A stretch of DNA of 64,000 nt, from NCBI RefSeq assembly GCF_013839525.1, contig NZ_JACDIS010000008.1, positions 167,762-231,761 of the forward strand. The letters are read 5' to 3'. The notes beneath the pieces are model-generated. The model did no database searches. It had not been told where the DNA came from and saw nothing but the letters and a program-made list of their open reading frames with translations. How positions within the stretch are numbered: the first letter of the stretch is position 1; every line of letters starts with the position of its first letter. The position numbers and the translations under genes are program-made. This DNA comes from Chthonobacter rhizosphaerae. Lineage in GTDB: Bacteria; Pseudomonadota; Alphaproteobacteria; Rhizobiales; Pleomorphomonadaceae. Positions 26,438 through 35,309 of the stretch are shown one piece after another.

Positions 26438-26767
26438 ATGACTGCGGAACTGATGATCATGGCGTTTGCCGTCGCCACCGGCTTCGTGAGCGCCGGCGTG
26501 CTGTCGTCCTTCTACCAGCTGGTGACGGCGGAGCCGGCCCGCTTCGACCTGGACGGAGCGTCCATCTGGTCCAGCCTCGCGGCCGTGATCATGCTGATGT
26601 TCGCCGGTCCGGCGATCCTGATGCGCAACGCGGTCCGGGCGCGCCTGATCGAGCGCCGGCCCGTGGGCTGGCTCGCCGCCTCCACGGCGGTCGCCGGCGC
26701 CTGGAGCCTCTGCTCCGGCGTTGTGGTGCTGGAGTTCGCCCTGGCGCTCCGGGACAGCATGTTCTGA
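26438..26767 (+). CDS. Small integral membrane protein of unknown function
   Basis: A 109-residue protein with three likely membrane helices: 'LMIMAFAVATGFVSAGVL' at the N-terminus, 'LAAVIMLMFAGPAIL' in the middle and 'GVVVLEFALAL' at the C-terminus. The start at ATG 26438 skips an upstream stretch with no likeness to a membrane protein. 'FYQLVTAEPARF' links helix 1 and 2. A conserved hypothetical; no motif suggests an enzyme or transporter. It precedes the gamma carbonic anhydrase gene by about 100 bases. Confidence 0.7.
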   Translation: MTAELMIMAFAVATGFVSAGVLSSFYQLVTAEPARFDLDGASIWSSLAAVIMLMFAGPAILMRNAVRARLIERRPVGWLAASTAVAGAWSLCSGVVVLEFALALRDSMF

Positions 26768-26871
26768 GACAGCATGGTCCGAGCCGGCGGGCCGAACCCG
26801 TTGGTCGCATGGAGGGACGGGCTTCCGGGCGCTAAGGTCTTCCGCATCATGATGGATACGGGAGACCGCCG

Positions 26872-27402
26872 ATGCCCCTCTATGCGCTGGAAGGACTAGC
26901 CCCCGAGGTTCCCGAGGAGGGAACCTACTGGGTGGCGCCCGACGCCACCGTCGTCGGCAAGGTGACCCTTGAAGAGGGAGTCGGCCTCTGGTTCGGGGCC
27001 GTGCTTCGCGGTGACAACGAACGGATCACCGTCGGCCGGGACACCAACATCCAGGAGCACTGCATGCTCCACACCGACCCGGGCTTCCCGCTGACCATCG
27101 GCGAGGGCTGCACCATCGGCCACCGGGCGATCCTCCACGGCTGCACGATCGGGTCGAACACGCTGATCGGCATGGGCGCGACCATCCTGAACGGCGCGCG
27201 CATCGGGAACAACTGCCTCGTCGGCGCGGGCGCGCTGGTGACCGAGGGCAAGGAGATCCCGGACGGCTCGCTGGTGGTCGGCTCGCCCGCCCGGGTGATC
27301 CGGACCCTCGACGAGAGCGCGGCCGACAAGCTGCGCCAATCCGCCATCCGCTACGTGGCGAACTGGAAGCGGTTCCGGGCGCACATGACGCCTATCTCCT
27401 GA
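26872..27402 (+). CDS. Gamma carbonic anhydrase family protein
   Basis: A 176-residue left-handed beta-helix protein. Metal-binding histidines are seen in 'QEHCMLHTDPG' and 'GHRAILHGC', spaced as in gamma-class carbonic anhydrases and their relatives (YrdA, PaaY). 'VWFGAVLRGDNERI'-like block near residue 40 reads 'LWFGAVLRGDNERI'. Activity of this subgroup is variable and untested here. The C-terminal helix 'YVANWKRF' helps trimer packing in the family. The start is ATG 26872. Confidence 0.88.
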   Translation: MPLYALEGLAPEVPEEGTYWVAPDATVVGKVTLEEGVGLWFGAVLRGDNERITVGRDTNIQEHCMLHTDPGFPLTIGEGCTIGHRAILHGCTIGSNTLIGMGATILNGARIGNNCLVGAGALVTEGKEIPDGSLVVGSPARVIRTLDESAADKLRQSAIRYVANWKRFRAHMTPIS

Positions 27403-27407
27403 CCATC

Positions 27408-27443
27408 AAAAAAAAGGCCGGCCTCCTTGCGGGGAGGCCGGCC
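27408..27443 (-). terminator. Intrinsic terminator for the cysteine peptidase gene
   Basis: GGCCGGCCTCC (27416-27426) pairs with GGAGGCCGGCC (27433-27443). On the minus strand the stem is followed by eight T (27415-27408). It ends transcription of the gene at 27539-28153 and lies right after the carbonic anhydrase stop, so it may work for both directions in part. Confidence 0.9.
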
Positions 27444-27538
27444 ATCGGGAACGGGACGGTCCGGTGGGACAGGGACAGGTCGAAGGGGGACCGCCCGCGT
27501 TCACGTCTCTTCCGCCCGCCGGAGCGGGCAGGATGGCT

Positions 27539-28153
27539 TCAAGGAAGCATCGGCCTGACGCTTCCGACCGCCGTCGCGCGGCTGTCCTCGATCTGGTCCC
27601 AGGACATGGGATTGCGGCTCGATTGCCGCTTCACGAACCGGTAGGGCGTCTCGATCCAGGCGACGATCCGGTCGATCTTGTTGTCGAGGATGAGATCGCC
27701 GACGTCGGTGCGGACGGTCAGCACCGCGTGACCGGCGCCCTCCTCGTCCTTGACCACCGTGATCAGCAGCGCGCTCGCCGGCCAGCCGGTCCGGATCAGC
27801 TCGCTGCGCTTCTGGATCACGTAGTCCTCGCAGTCGCCCTGCAGGCCCGGATAGGTCCAGTGCTCGAGCGTGCCGAACACCTCCATGTCGGTCGCCGGCA
27901 GCACCGCCGCGTTGACGGCCTTGTTCACGTCTTTCAGCCGCTCCAGGGCGCTCTTGGACAGGCGCACCACCTGGTTGGGCCGGCCCTCCAGGGTGCAATC
28001 CTCAGGGAATTCGTCGCAGAACCGCACATGGCCGACCGGCGGCGTCGCCGGACCGTTCAACGGCATCTTCAGCGGGATCGCGCCAGCACCGGAAATCGGC
28101 AGAACGCCAATCGCCATGTAAAGGAATAGGAAAGATTTGCGAAACCAGCCCAT
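27539..28153 (-). CDS. Bacterial transglutaminase-like cysteine peptidase (BTLCP)
   Basis: A 204-residue secreted protein of the BTLCP family. N-terminal signal peptide 'FLFLYMAIGVLPISGAGA'. The catalytic triad is visible: Cys in 'GLQGDCEDYVI', His in 'GAGHAVLTVRT' and Asp in 'LILDNKID'. LapG, the best-known member, cleaves the periplasmic anchor of large adhesins under cyclic-di-GMP control; many Hyphomicrobiales carry LapG-like paralogues without LapD nearby, as here, so that role cannot be assumed. It stands alone and is followed by a strong terminator. Confidence 0.87.
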   Translation of the reverse strand: MGWFRKSFLFLYMAIGVLPISGAGAIPLKMPLNGPATPPVGHVRFCDEFPEDCTLEGRPNQVVRLSKSALERLKDVNKAVNAAVLPATDMEVFGTLEHWTYPGLQGDCEDYVIQKRSELIRTGWPASALLITVVKDEEGAGHAVLTVRTDVGDLILDNKIDRIVAWIETPYRFVKRQSSRNPMSWDQIEDSRATAVGSVRPMLP

Positions 28154-28566
28154 CCGTCACGCGTCCTCAAAGTCGATGAAGACACACTGACAGATGCGAT
28201 TTGAATTGGAGTGTAGAGACTGGTGGAAATTGCGCGCCGTGTTTTCATAGGTCCTTAAGGCGCAAAGTCAGGTTGCCGGATATTCAGCGAAGATCGCCCG
28301 TCATTCACCCTTCAGTAGCCAAACTGGATGAACGGGGCGGGTTCGGTCGATGTCGCAGCGGAGCCGTGCGCAACCGGTGCGGCGATCTTGGCGGCGATGC
28401 GGCGTGTTCTCGCGCGATCTTTATGTCCGGCCCACCAAGCGGCAGAGCCGGGAGTCGAGGGTTCATGACGATTGAAGGGTCGGAGAAGTGCCGGTCCGAG
28501 GACGGGCGGTCGCGGCAAGCCGACGACGCCAAGCGCGCAGGGCTCGCGGTCCTTCGTCTCGGTCCG
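28154..28566. other. Intergenic region upstream of the cysteine peptidase gene
   Basis: About 410 bases between two minus-strand genes. The part near 28190-28270 is AT-richer and probably holds the promoter of the peptidase gene. Several short open frames exist but none has a convincing ribosome site plus family likeness. No RNA gene recognised. Confidence 0.4.
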
Positions 28567-29184
28567 TTAGAGATTGTTCGCGACCACGTCGGCGTTCTGC
28601 TGGGCGGTGGCGAACTCGAGTGCGATGCCGTCGTCGAAGTGGCGGACGACCCGGGCGCGCATGCGGCCGAGGGTGACCGGCTCGCCGAGCGGCGGCCGGA
28701 ACTCCAGGGCGACGGCCGCGCCGGACAGGGAGACGTCGATGATGCGGCAGCGGAGCTCGCGCCCGTCGGCCAGGATCACATGGCTGAACGGATTGCGCGG
28801 CACGATGCGCTCGTGGCGCCGGTCCTCGGGCAAGTTGAGCACGTGACGGTTCGCCAGCCAGGTGAGCTGGGAGGCGAGCTTGTCGCGCTTGCGCGGGCTG
28901 GCGTTGACCGTCATCGCGAACCCGCCCTCGAACAGGCGGGTGATTTCGCCTTCGATGCGGCCGATGTGGTCCAGGTAGGCCACCACGCGCTCGCCAACGA
29001 CGCCCGACACCGGCGTCATCAGGGCGGCGCCGCCGGGCGACATGTCGACGACCTGGCAGGGGTATTCGGTCCGGTTCGACAGCATGAAGCGGCCGAGGAC
29101 GTTGATCTTCACGCGCTGGAACCGGCGCCGGTCCATCTTGGGGAGCGGGCGCCGACCCTCCTGTATGGGGCGTGACATCGTCAT
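28567..29184 (-). CDS. Tandem PilZ domain protein
   Basis: A 205-residue protein with two PilZ-like domains. The first has 'RRRFQRVKI' (RxxxR) and 'DMSPGGAAL' (D-x-S-x-x-G), the residues that bind cyclic-di-GMP; the second has 'RRHERIVPR' and 'DVSLSGAAV'. Such proteins act as cyclic-di-GMP receptors in motility or polysaccharide control. No membrane segments. Target unknown. It lies upstream of a PAS protein gene in the same strand orientation, with about 100 bases in between. In this window several GGDEF/EAL proteins could supply the nucleotide. Confidence 0.87.
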   Translation of the reverse strand: MTMSRPIQEGRRPLPKMDRRRFQRVKINVLGRFMLSNRTEYPCQVVDMSPGGAALMTPVSGVVGERVVAYLDHIGRIEGEITRLFEGGFAMTVNASPRKRDKLASQLTWLANRHVLNLPEDRRHERIVPRNPFSHVILADGRELRCRIIDVSLSGAAVALEFRPPLGEPVTLGRMRARVVRHFDDGIALEFATAQQNADVVANNL

Positions 29185-29287
29185 TCCGGAACCGTCGAAA
29201 GCATGAGCCGGAAGGCCTTCCGGCCTACGGAATCCGACACTAGGCCTTTGTTACTTAACGGCTAGTATATGTAGTGCAGATTGAGGG

Positions 29288-29929
29288 TTACTTCCGCCCG
29301 CCCTCGATGATCGTGAGGTGCGCGACCTTTCGACCCGAGGCCGGAGCCGCGGCGCGCTGGTTGCGGCGGACGGCGTTCGGCACGGCCACGGGCTCCTCTT
29401 CGGCGGCGAGGCCGGTGCGCAGGAAGGCGGGCCGCTCGTCGGGCCAGATCAGCCTGAGGCTCAGGATGGACTGGCGCACCACCGGGTGAAGGCCGATCCA
29501 GTATGGCTGGTCGAGCGGGGCGAAGCAGCCGAGGATGCGGGTGTGGCGCGGGCCGTCGTGGCGGAGCGGCAGGAGCATCACCTCGACCGGCATCTTCTGG
29601 CCGCGCTCGTTCTGCGCCTCGATGCCGATGACGGCGGCGGCCCCGTCCTCCACGATGGCGGCGAGCATGCAGGCGATGGCCTCGCGGTCCTTCCCGGCCC
29701 ACATGTCGAGAAGGTTTCGGCCCTTCAGTTCACGGCAGTAGGCGGCGCACAGGCGGGTGCCGGCGAGGCGGAACGTGTAGGCGCTGCGGTCGTGGGCCTC
29801 CAGGATGAAAGTGTCGCCGAGGATATGGCGGATGTCGCCCGGCTCGATCTCGTGACGGGCGGGCGCCGTGCGACGACCGCGCAGGCGGCTCCAGTAATCG
29901 TACAGCGTGCGGGTCGCAGCGTGCTTCAT
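29288..29929 (-). CDS. PAS domain protein (PAS_5 type)
   Basis: A 213-residue protein. The PAS_5-type domain is recognised from 'LYDYWSRLRG', 'IEPGDIRHILGDTFIL' and 'YTFRLAGTRLCAAYCRELKG'. This family is widespread in Hyphomicrobiales as stand-alone proteins and has no known signal. The C-terminal tail is basic and Ala-rich ('RRNQRAAAPA') and ends 'TIIEGGRK'. No output domain is present, so it probably works by contact with another protein. Its start is at 29929, with only a weak ribosome site. Confidence 0.82.
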   Translation of the reverse strand: MKHAATRTLYDYWSRLRGRRTAPARHEIEPGDIRHILGDTFILEAHDRSAYTFRLAGTRLCAAYCRELKGRNLLDMWAGKDREAIACMLAAIVEDGAAAVIGIEAQNERGQKMPVEVMLLPLRHDGPRHTRILGCFAPLDQPYWIGLHPVVRQSILSLRLIWPDERPAFLRTGLAAEEEPVAVPNAVRRNQRAAAPASGRKVAHLTIIEGGRK

Positions 29930-30450
29930 CCTCGCCCTACTCTCCAGGCCGGTATCGTGACCGTTCGTTCGGGGCCGACGCCCCCGGACCGCGAAATCCG
30001 GTGACGGGCGGCGGACCCGGAGGGCTTCCGCCGGCCGAACCGTTTCGGCACAGGCGGATCCCTCTTAGACCAAACCTGGTCCCGCTGAGCAGGAGGCATG
30101 CCAGCGGGGGTGAGTCATCCACATGGTTTTAAGAAATGGCGGGCTTTTCGGGGGGCGGGCGTTAACGGTCCGGACCGGCGAGCGGCGCGACGGGCCGCGG
30201 AATCCCGCTTTGGGCGGGCGCTGTTCCGCCCTGGCACAGGTGAGGATCGTTAACGACCGGCAGGGGTGCCGTTAACCCATCCTGGCGTTGAAACCGTCCC
30301 GCTCCGACCCATCCGAATCCCGTGCGGCCCCGCGCGAGTCGCCCGGCGCGGCGGTTGCCGACCGGCCGGGGAGGGGCTATCTCCCAAGACACCCACTGCG
30401 CTACGGTCCCGCCGCGGCGTCGCTTCCGCTCCGTCGCTCCGGCGAGGTCC
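29930..30450. other. Intergenic region upstream of the rhomboid gene
   Basis: About 520 bases with promoters for the divergent PAS protein and rhomboid genes. It has the palindrome GTTAAC three times (30161, 30249, 30271). No coding sequence or RNA gene recognised. Open frames crossing this region in the plus strand are read-through extensions of the rhomboid frame. Confidence 0.45.
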
Positions 30451-31239
30451 ATGTCCGAACCCATCCTCGTCCCGCGTCGCGAACCGGTCCTCAACCTGCC
30501 GCGGGTGATCACCGCGTTGCTGATCGTCCTGGCGATCATCCACCTGGTGCGGACCTACGTGCTCTGGCCGCGCCAGGACCAGCTGCTGCTGCTCGTGTTC
30601 AGCTTCATACCGGCGCGCTACGAGGCCGCCGGCCTCGGCGTCGACTTTCCGGGCGGCGCGCTGGCGGACCTCTGGACACCGCTCACCTACGGGCTCCTCC
30701 ACGGCGACTTCGTCCACCTGGCGGTCAACGGGGTCTGGCTCGCGGCCTTCGGCAGCGCTCTGGCGTGGCGGTTCGGCGCGTGGCGGTTCCTGCTCTTCTC
30801 CGCGCTCGCCACCATGGGCGGGGCCGCGGCGCATTACTTCGCCCACAGCCAGGACTTCGTCCCCATGGTCGGCGCGTCCGGCGCCATCTCGGGCCACATG
30901 GCGGCCGTGTCGCGGTTCATGTTCCAGACTGGCGGGCCGCTCGGCCGGTACGGCCGGGATCCGCAGGCGCGCTTCCAGGTGCCGGCGGTGCCGCTGTCCG
31001 GCGTGATCGCCGACAGGCGCGTGCTCGGCTTCCTGGCGATCTGGTTCGCCATCAACCTCCTCGCGGGCTTCGGCACGCTCGCGGTGCCGGGCGAGGAGGC
31101 TGTCGTCGCCTGGGAGGCGCACGTGGGCGGCTTCCTGACCGGGCTGCTCCTGTTCGACCTGTTCGATCCGGTCCGCCGCGCCCCGGTGGAGGTCGACCCC
31201 TACGACCGGTTCGACGGCCCCGACCGACCGGCCGGCTGA
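30451..31239 (+). CDS. Rhomboid family intramembrane serine protease
   Basis: A 262-residue polytopic membrane protease. The catalytic Ser is in 'MVGASGAISGHMA' (GASG) and the His in 'WEAHVGGFLTGLL', the Ser-His dyad of rhomboids; 'LTYGLLHGDFVHLAVN' is the conserved early helix with the H-x-x-x-N group. Six membrane helices are likely. It starts at ATG 30451. Rhomboids cleave single-span membrane proteins; substrate unknown. The window holds candidate single-span peptides, but no link can be shown. Confidence 0.9.
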   Translation: MSEPILVPRREPVLNLPRVITALLIVLAIIHLVRTYVLWPRQDQLLLLVFSFIPARYEAAGLGVDFPGGALADLWTPLTYGLLHGDFVHLAVNGVWLAAFGSALAWRFGAWRFLLFSALATMGGAAAHYFAHSQDFVPMVGASGAISGHMAAVSRFMFQTGGPLGRYGRDPQARFQVPAVPLSGVIADRRVLGFLAIWFAINLLAGFGTLAVPGEEAVVAWEAHVGGFLTGLLLFDLFDPVRRAPVEVDPYDRFDGPDRPAG

Positions 31240-31431
31240 GCGCCGTCCCATCATCCTTTGGACTCGGTTCGGGCCCCGGAGCGCCGACCGCGACGTTTCG
31301 CCGTCGCCGGCTTCTTGCTCCTCAATCGATTTAGACTCATCTTCAAAGGACGTCCGGCCGATGCCGGCGGGGAGGCGCCGCGGTCCTCAAGAACGGCGGC
31401 GTCCAGGGGGGCGATCCAGAGGAGACAACGA

Positions 31432-31863
31432 ATGACGGTGCAGTCGATACTCGCCACGAAGGGTAAGGACGTCACCACGGGTGACCCGTCGATGACCATC
31501 GCGCAGGTCTGCGCACGGCTTGCGGAGCATCGGATCGGCGCGCTCGTGATGACCGACGAGTCCCGCTCCGTGGTCGGCATCATTTCCGAGCGCGACGTGG
31601 TGCGCGTGATGGCCAACGGCGGCGCCGACGCGCTGCAGGACACGGCGAGCCGGCACATGACCCGGACCGTCATCACCTGCGGCAAGCGCGACAGCGTGGA
31701 CGACGTGATGGAGAAGATGACCCGTGGCCGGTTCCGCCACGTGCCGGTGTGCGACAACGGCGAGCTCGTCGGGATCATTTCGATCGGCGACGTGGTGAAG
31801 TACCGGATGGCCGAGATCGAGCGCGAAGCGCAGGACATGCGCAGCTACATCGCCACGGCCTGA
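31432..31863 (+). CDS. Two-CBS-domain protein
   Basis: A 143-residue protein with a tandem CBS pair (Bateman module): first from about residue 10 ('DPSMTIAQVCARL', 'VVGIISERDVVRVM') and second from about 80 ('SVDDVMEKMTRGRFRHVPVCDNGELVGIISIGDVV', broken by 20-residue limits here; key residues GIIS-x-x-DV in both). CBS pairs bind adenosyl nucleotides. Stand-alone pairs of this length are common in Alphaproteobacteria and their partners are unknown. The ribosome site GAGGAG precedes ATG 31432, which is preferred over the frame open from 31258. Confidence 0.88.
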   Translation: MTVQSILATKGKDVTTGDPSMTIAQVCARLAEHRIGALVMTDESRSVVGIISERDVVRVMANGGADALQDTASRHMTRTVITCGKRDSVDDVMEKMTRGRFRHVPVCDNGELVGIISIGDVVKYRMAEIEREAQDMRSYIATA

Positions 31864-31961
31864 ACTCGGACAGCGCCGCCGCCCTGAAGGCGGCGGTGCG
31901 GCTGCCGCGGCTGCCCGCTCCCATTGGGGAGGCGGGCGAGGAGGGAGCCTGCGGCGCTCCT

Positions 31962-32975
31962 TCAGGCCAGCGCGTGCACGAGGTCGCGGATCTCGGCGAC
32001 CTTGTGGACCGTGGCCTCGTAGCCGGCGTCGATCGCCTCGGCGGCCCGGTGGAACTCGAACAGACCGATCCGACCGAGCTTCGGCCCGATGGTCACGTCG
32101 GGCGGATCGCCGGCGAGGCGCGCCCGGGTGATCCGGTCCTGGATGATGTTGAAAGCTTCCATCATCACGCCCGGGATGCCCGGCAGGCCGTCCACGTCGC
32201 CGCCGACCAGCGTGCGCAGGAAGGACGTGCGGGCGCGCGCCTGGGGCTCCGCCATGTCCGGGAGGTGATCGATCGGACCCGGCGGCAGGTGGTGGTGGAT
32301 GACCGCGCCCTTGCCGAACGTGTCGGCGCCAAGATTGACGGCGATCACCAGCCGGGCGCCCTGGGCGCGGCTGACCGACACCGGCACCGGATTGACCAGC
32401 GCCCCGTCCACCAGCCAGCGGCCGCCCACGCGCACCGGCGTGAACAGGCCGGGGAGGGCGTAGGACGCCCGGATCGCGTCCACGAGCGGGCCGGACGACA
32501 GCCAGATCTCGTGCCCGGTGCCGAGTTCGGTGGCGACCGCCGTGAAGTCCTTGGTCAGGTCCTCGGCGCGGATCGGCCCCAGGTGTTGCGTCAGCAGCGT
32601 GCCGAGCCGACGCCCGCCGATCAGCCCGTGGCCGGAGAGCGACACGTCCATCAGCGACAGCATGCGCCGCTTGGTGATCTGCCGGGCGAAGACCTCCAGG
32701 TCGGCAAGATGGCCGGACAGCCAGCAGCCGCCCACCACCGCGCCGATCGAGGTGCCGGCCACGGCGTCGACCTCGATGCCGGCCTCGGCCAGCGCGTGGA
32801 GGACGCCGATATGGGCCCAGCCGCGGGCGGAGCCGCCGCCGAGGGCGAGCCCGACGCGCGGGCGAAAGGGGGCGGGATCGTCGATGGCGGGTTCGTCAGG
32901 CGTCAGGACGGTCGCGGCCGCGCCGGCGAGGCGGGGAGTCCTGATCCAGAAGCGGGACACGGCGTCGAACATCAT
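31962..32975 (-). CDS. Patatin-like phospholipase
   Basis: A 337-residue protein of the RssA/YchK patatin group. The oxyanion loop is 'ALGGGSARGWAHIGVL', the nucleophile is in 'VAGTSIGAVVGG' (G-x-S-x-G), and the Asp of the dyad is in 'LVDGALVNPVPV' (DGA). These hydrolyse acyl esters of lipids. No signal peptide, so cytosolic. GTG 32981 and ATG 32975 are both possible starts; the second has the better spaced ribosome site (GAGGG). It is convergent with the CBS gene. Confidence 0.88.
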   Translation of the reverse strand: MMFDAVSRFWIRTPRLAGAAATVLTPDEPAIDDPAPFRPRVGLALGGGSARGWAHIGVLHALAEAGIEVDAVAGTSIGAVVGGCWLSGHLADLEVFARQITKRRMLSLMDVSLSGHGLIGGRRLGTLLTQHLGPIRAEDLTKDFTAVATELGTGHEIWLSSGPLVDAIRASYALPGLFTPVRVGGRWLVDGALVNPVPVSVSRAQGARLVIAVNLGADTFGKGAVIHHHLPPGPIDHLPDMAEPQARARTSFLRTLVGGDVDGLPGIPGVMMEAFNIIQDRITRARLAGDPPDVTIGPKLGRIGLFEFHRAAEAIDAGYEATVHKVAEIRDLVHALA

Positions 32976-33097
32976 CGCCACCCTCTCTCATGCTTCAGCT
33001 TAGATCAGGAAGTACGAAGAAACCATCAAACCCAAGGATGACGCTCCGTTGCGCGCGGAGCGGGAACTTTTCCGAGGCCGAGGATGCGCCGGCTCGA

Positions 33098-33565
33098 TCA
33101 GGGCTTGCCGTAGACCGTCGCCGGGTCGAAGCGCCGCTCGCCGCCGGCCGCCTCGAGCGCGACGGGGCCGTCCGCCGCCTTCTGGCCGAGCGGGATGCGC
33201 CGATAGAAGCACGAGACCTGGCCGGTGTGGCAGGTGGCGCCGTGGCCTTCCACCCGCACCCGCATGACGACCGCGTCCTGGTCGCAGTCGACCAGCAAGT
33301 CCACCACCTTCTGGACGTTGCCGCTGGTGGCGCCCTTGTGCCAGAGCTCCGACCGGGAGCGGCTCCAGTACCAGCCCTCGCCGGTCTCGATGGTGAGGGC
33401 GAGGCTTTCCGCGTTCATGTGGCCGACCATCAGCACGGCGCCGGTGTCCGCGTCCACGGTCACGCACGTGATGGTGCCGTCGGCGCCGAAGCGCGGGGCC
33501 AGAACGAGACCGCCCTCGCTCTCCGACTTGGAGGCGAGGGCGGGAAACAGCGGGGAAGCGGCCAT
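33098..33565 (-). CDS. hisI: Phosphoribosyl-AMP cyclohydrolase
   Basis: A 155-residue enzyme opening the adenine ring in histidine synthesis. The zinc/magnesium motifs are visible: 'WSRSRSELWHKGATSGN', 'VDCDQDAVVMRV' with the D-x-D-x-D-like acid group, and Cys in 'ATCHTGQVSCFYR'. It lacks the HisE domain, as usual in Alphaproteobacteria. The start is ATG 33565. It lies 35 bases downstream of folE, so probably one transcript, a common pairing in Hyphomicrobiales. Confidence 0.93.
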   Translation of the reverse strand: MAASPLFPALASKSESEGGLVLAPRFGADGTITCVTVDADTGAVLMVGHMNAESLALTIETGEGWYWSRSRSELWHKGATSGNVQKVVDLLVDCDQDAVVMRVRVEGHGATCHTGQVSCFYRRIPLGQKAADGPVALEAAGGERRFDPATVYGKP

Positions 33566-33600
33566 CGGGAGGTCTCTCGCGGATGATCCGCGACGAGGCG

Positions 33601-34236
33601 TCAGCGTCCGGCGCGGAGAAGCGTCATGAAGCGGACCTGTTCCGCCGGATCGTCGCGGAACACGCCTGTGAACTGGGTCGTGATGGTCGACGAGCCGGAC
33701 TTCTGGACGCCGCGCATCGACATGCACATGTGCTCGGCCTCGATCATCACGGCGATGCCGCGGGGCTTGAGCCCCTCGTCAATGGACGACACGACCTCGG
33801 CGGTCAAGGTCTCCTGGGTCTGCAGCCGGCGGGCGAACACGTCGACCAGACGGGCGAGCTTGGAAAGGCCCACCACGCCTTCCGACGGGTAGTAGGCGAT
33901 GTGCGCCTTGCCGACGAAGGGCACCATGTGGTGCTCGCAGTGGGAGAAGAACGGGATGTCGCGGACGAGCACCATGTCGTCGTAGCCGGCGACGTCCTGG
34001 AACACCCGCTCCATCATGGCGGCCGGGTTTTCGCTGTAGCCCTTGAACAGCTCGCCGTAGGCCTTGACGACGCGCTTGGGCGTGTCGATCAGGCCCTCGC
34101 GGGTCGGGTCGTCGCCGGCCCAGGCGATGAGGGTGCGCACGGCGGCCTCGGCTTCCTCGCGGGTCGGGCGCACCAGCGGCTTCGTCGCTGTCTGGGTGCG
34201 CTCGACCAAGCCGGCGGGTGTCAGAATGGCGTCCAT
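33601..34236 (-). CDS. folE: GTP cyclohydrolase I
   Basis: A 211-residue homologue of type I GTP cyclohydrolase, making dihydroneopterin triphosphate for folate. Zinc ligands are Cys and His in '[12 protein letters not shown]' and the later Cys in '[10 protein letters not shown]'. 'GKAHIAYYP' and '[15 protein letters not shown]' are typical of the family. The start is ATG 34236 rather than the frame start at 34266. The upstream 226 bases are divergent from the Fe-S scaffold gene. No riboswitch is recognisable there. Confidence 0.94.
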   Translation of the reverse strand: MDAILTPAGLVERTQTATKPLVRPTREEAEAAVRTLIAWAGDDPTREGLIDTPKRVVKAYGELFKGYSENPAAMMERVFQDVAGYDDMVLVRDIPFFSHCEHHMVPFVGKAHIAYYPSEGVVGLSKLARLVDVFARRLQTQETLTAEVVSSIDEGLKPRGIAVMIEAEHMCMSMRGVQKSGSSTITTQFTGVFRDDPAEQVRFMTLLRAGR

Positions 34237-34462
34237 GTTCGGGCCTCGTCCGGTACGTTCTTCCACCCTGATACGCCTCGCGCCTGTGATCGGACCATCG
34301 GAAAACGGCCGGACCTCGATCGGCCATGCCGAACATCGCTGCCCAAGCGACGGTGGTTGTCGCCTGTCCTCGTGCCTATATACTCAGCCGAGACGTCCTG
34401 TGAAAGACTGCCCGGTTTCTCCTGGACCTCAAAGAAACATTCAGCGCCTGCGGTTTTCGGTG

Positions 34463-34936
34463 ATGATTGACGACATCTACAATGCGAAGATTCTGGACTT
34501 CGCGGGCAACATTCCGCGTCTGGGCCGGCTCCAGGAGCCGGACGCGACCGCCAAGGCGCACTCCAAGCTGTGCGGCTCCACGGTGGTGGTCGACCTGAAG
34601 ACGGATGGCGGCCGGGTCACGGATTTCGCCCACGACGTCAAGGCTTGCGCGCTCGGGCAGGCATCCTCGTCCATCATGGCGCGCACTGTGGTGGGGGCGA
34701 CTGCCGCCGAGTTGCGCGACCTGCGCGACACCATGCGCCGCATGCTGAAGGAGAACGGTCCGCCGCCGTCCGGCCGCTTCGAGGACTTCCGCTTCCTGGA
34801 GCCGGTCCGCGACTACAAGGCGCGGCACGCCTCCACGCTTCTCACGTTCGACGCGGTGGTGGACTGCCTCGACCAGATCGACGCCAGGGCCGGGGGCGTT
34901 CCCGACGCGAAAGCCTCCGCCGGGGCGAGCGCCTGA
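34463..34936 (+). CDS. Iron-sulfur cluster assembly scaffold protein (IscU/NifU-like)
   Basis: A 157-residue U-type scaffold. Cysteines are in 'HSKLCGSTVVV' and 'VKACALGQASSS', and a third in 'VVDCLDQID', which is near but not the same as the usual third Cys position; the typical Asp after the first Cys is replaced by Gly-Ser. This form is a family found in Alphaproteobacteria upstream of yidD. It may hold Fe-S clusters or a metal, but function is untested. The stop is 1 base before the yidD start, so the genes form one transcript. Confidence 0.85.
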   Translation: MIDDIYNAKILDFAGNIPRLGRLQEPDATAKAHSKLCGSTVVVDLKTDGGRVTDFAHDVKACALGQASSSIMARTVVGATAAELRDLRDTMRRMLKENGPPPSGRFEDFRFLEPVRDYKARHASTLLTFDAVVDCLDQIDARAGGVPDAKASAGASA

Positions 34937-34937
34937 C

Positions 34938-35294
34938 ATGCCGGCGGACCGGGCCGACGTCGCGCCGCCGCCGGAGCCGACCATCGGCCGGCCGGTGCGT
35001 TTCGCCGCCCACCTGCTGATCCGCTTCTACCAGCTGACCTTGTCCGGCCTCTCCGGACGCCAGTGCCGCCACGGCCCCACCTGCTCGGCCTATACGGACG
35101 AGGCGATCCAGCGGCACGGCCTGTGGGCCGGCGGCTGGATGGGGCTCGCCCGCATCCTGCGGTGCCACCCGTGGGGCTCGTCCGGCTTCGACCCTGTCCC
35201 GTCCGCCGTCGACCCGGCCTGGCGCTGGTGGGCGCCCTGGCGGGGCGCGCGCTGGACCGGCCGGCACATCGACCCGGCCACCCGGCTCGACTGA
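34938..35294 (+). CDS. yidD: Membrane protein insertion efficiency factor YidD
   Basis: A 118-residue YidD protein. The core is 'LIRFYQLTLSGLSGRQCRHGPTCSAY', with conserved cysteines in 'GRQCRHGPTCS' and 'ILRCHPWGSSGFDPVP'. YidD helps YidC insert inner-membrane proteins. It starts at ATG 34938 directly after the Fe-S scaffold gene. In many Hyphomicrobiales yidD is followed at once by thrS; here a transporter and a two-gene cassette lie between. The protein is slightly longer than the norm at the C-terminus ('RGARWTGRHIDPATRLD'). Confidence 0.9.
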   Translation: MPADRADVAPPPEPTIGRPVRFAAHLLIRFYQLTLSGLSGRQCRHGPTCSAYTDEAIQRHGLWAGGWMGLARILRCHPWGSSGFDPVPSAVDPAWRWWAPWRGARWTGRHIDPATRLD

Positions 35295-35309
35295 TCCGTT
35301 CCCGACCGG

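Noticed and set aside
30161..30276. Three GTTAAC palindromes upstream of the rhomboid gene as regulator sites
   Set aside because: Six-base palindromes at uneven spacing; does not fit CtrA (TTAA-N7-TTAA) or another site I know, so left as a note only.
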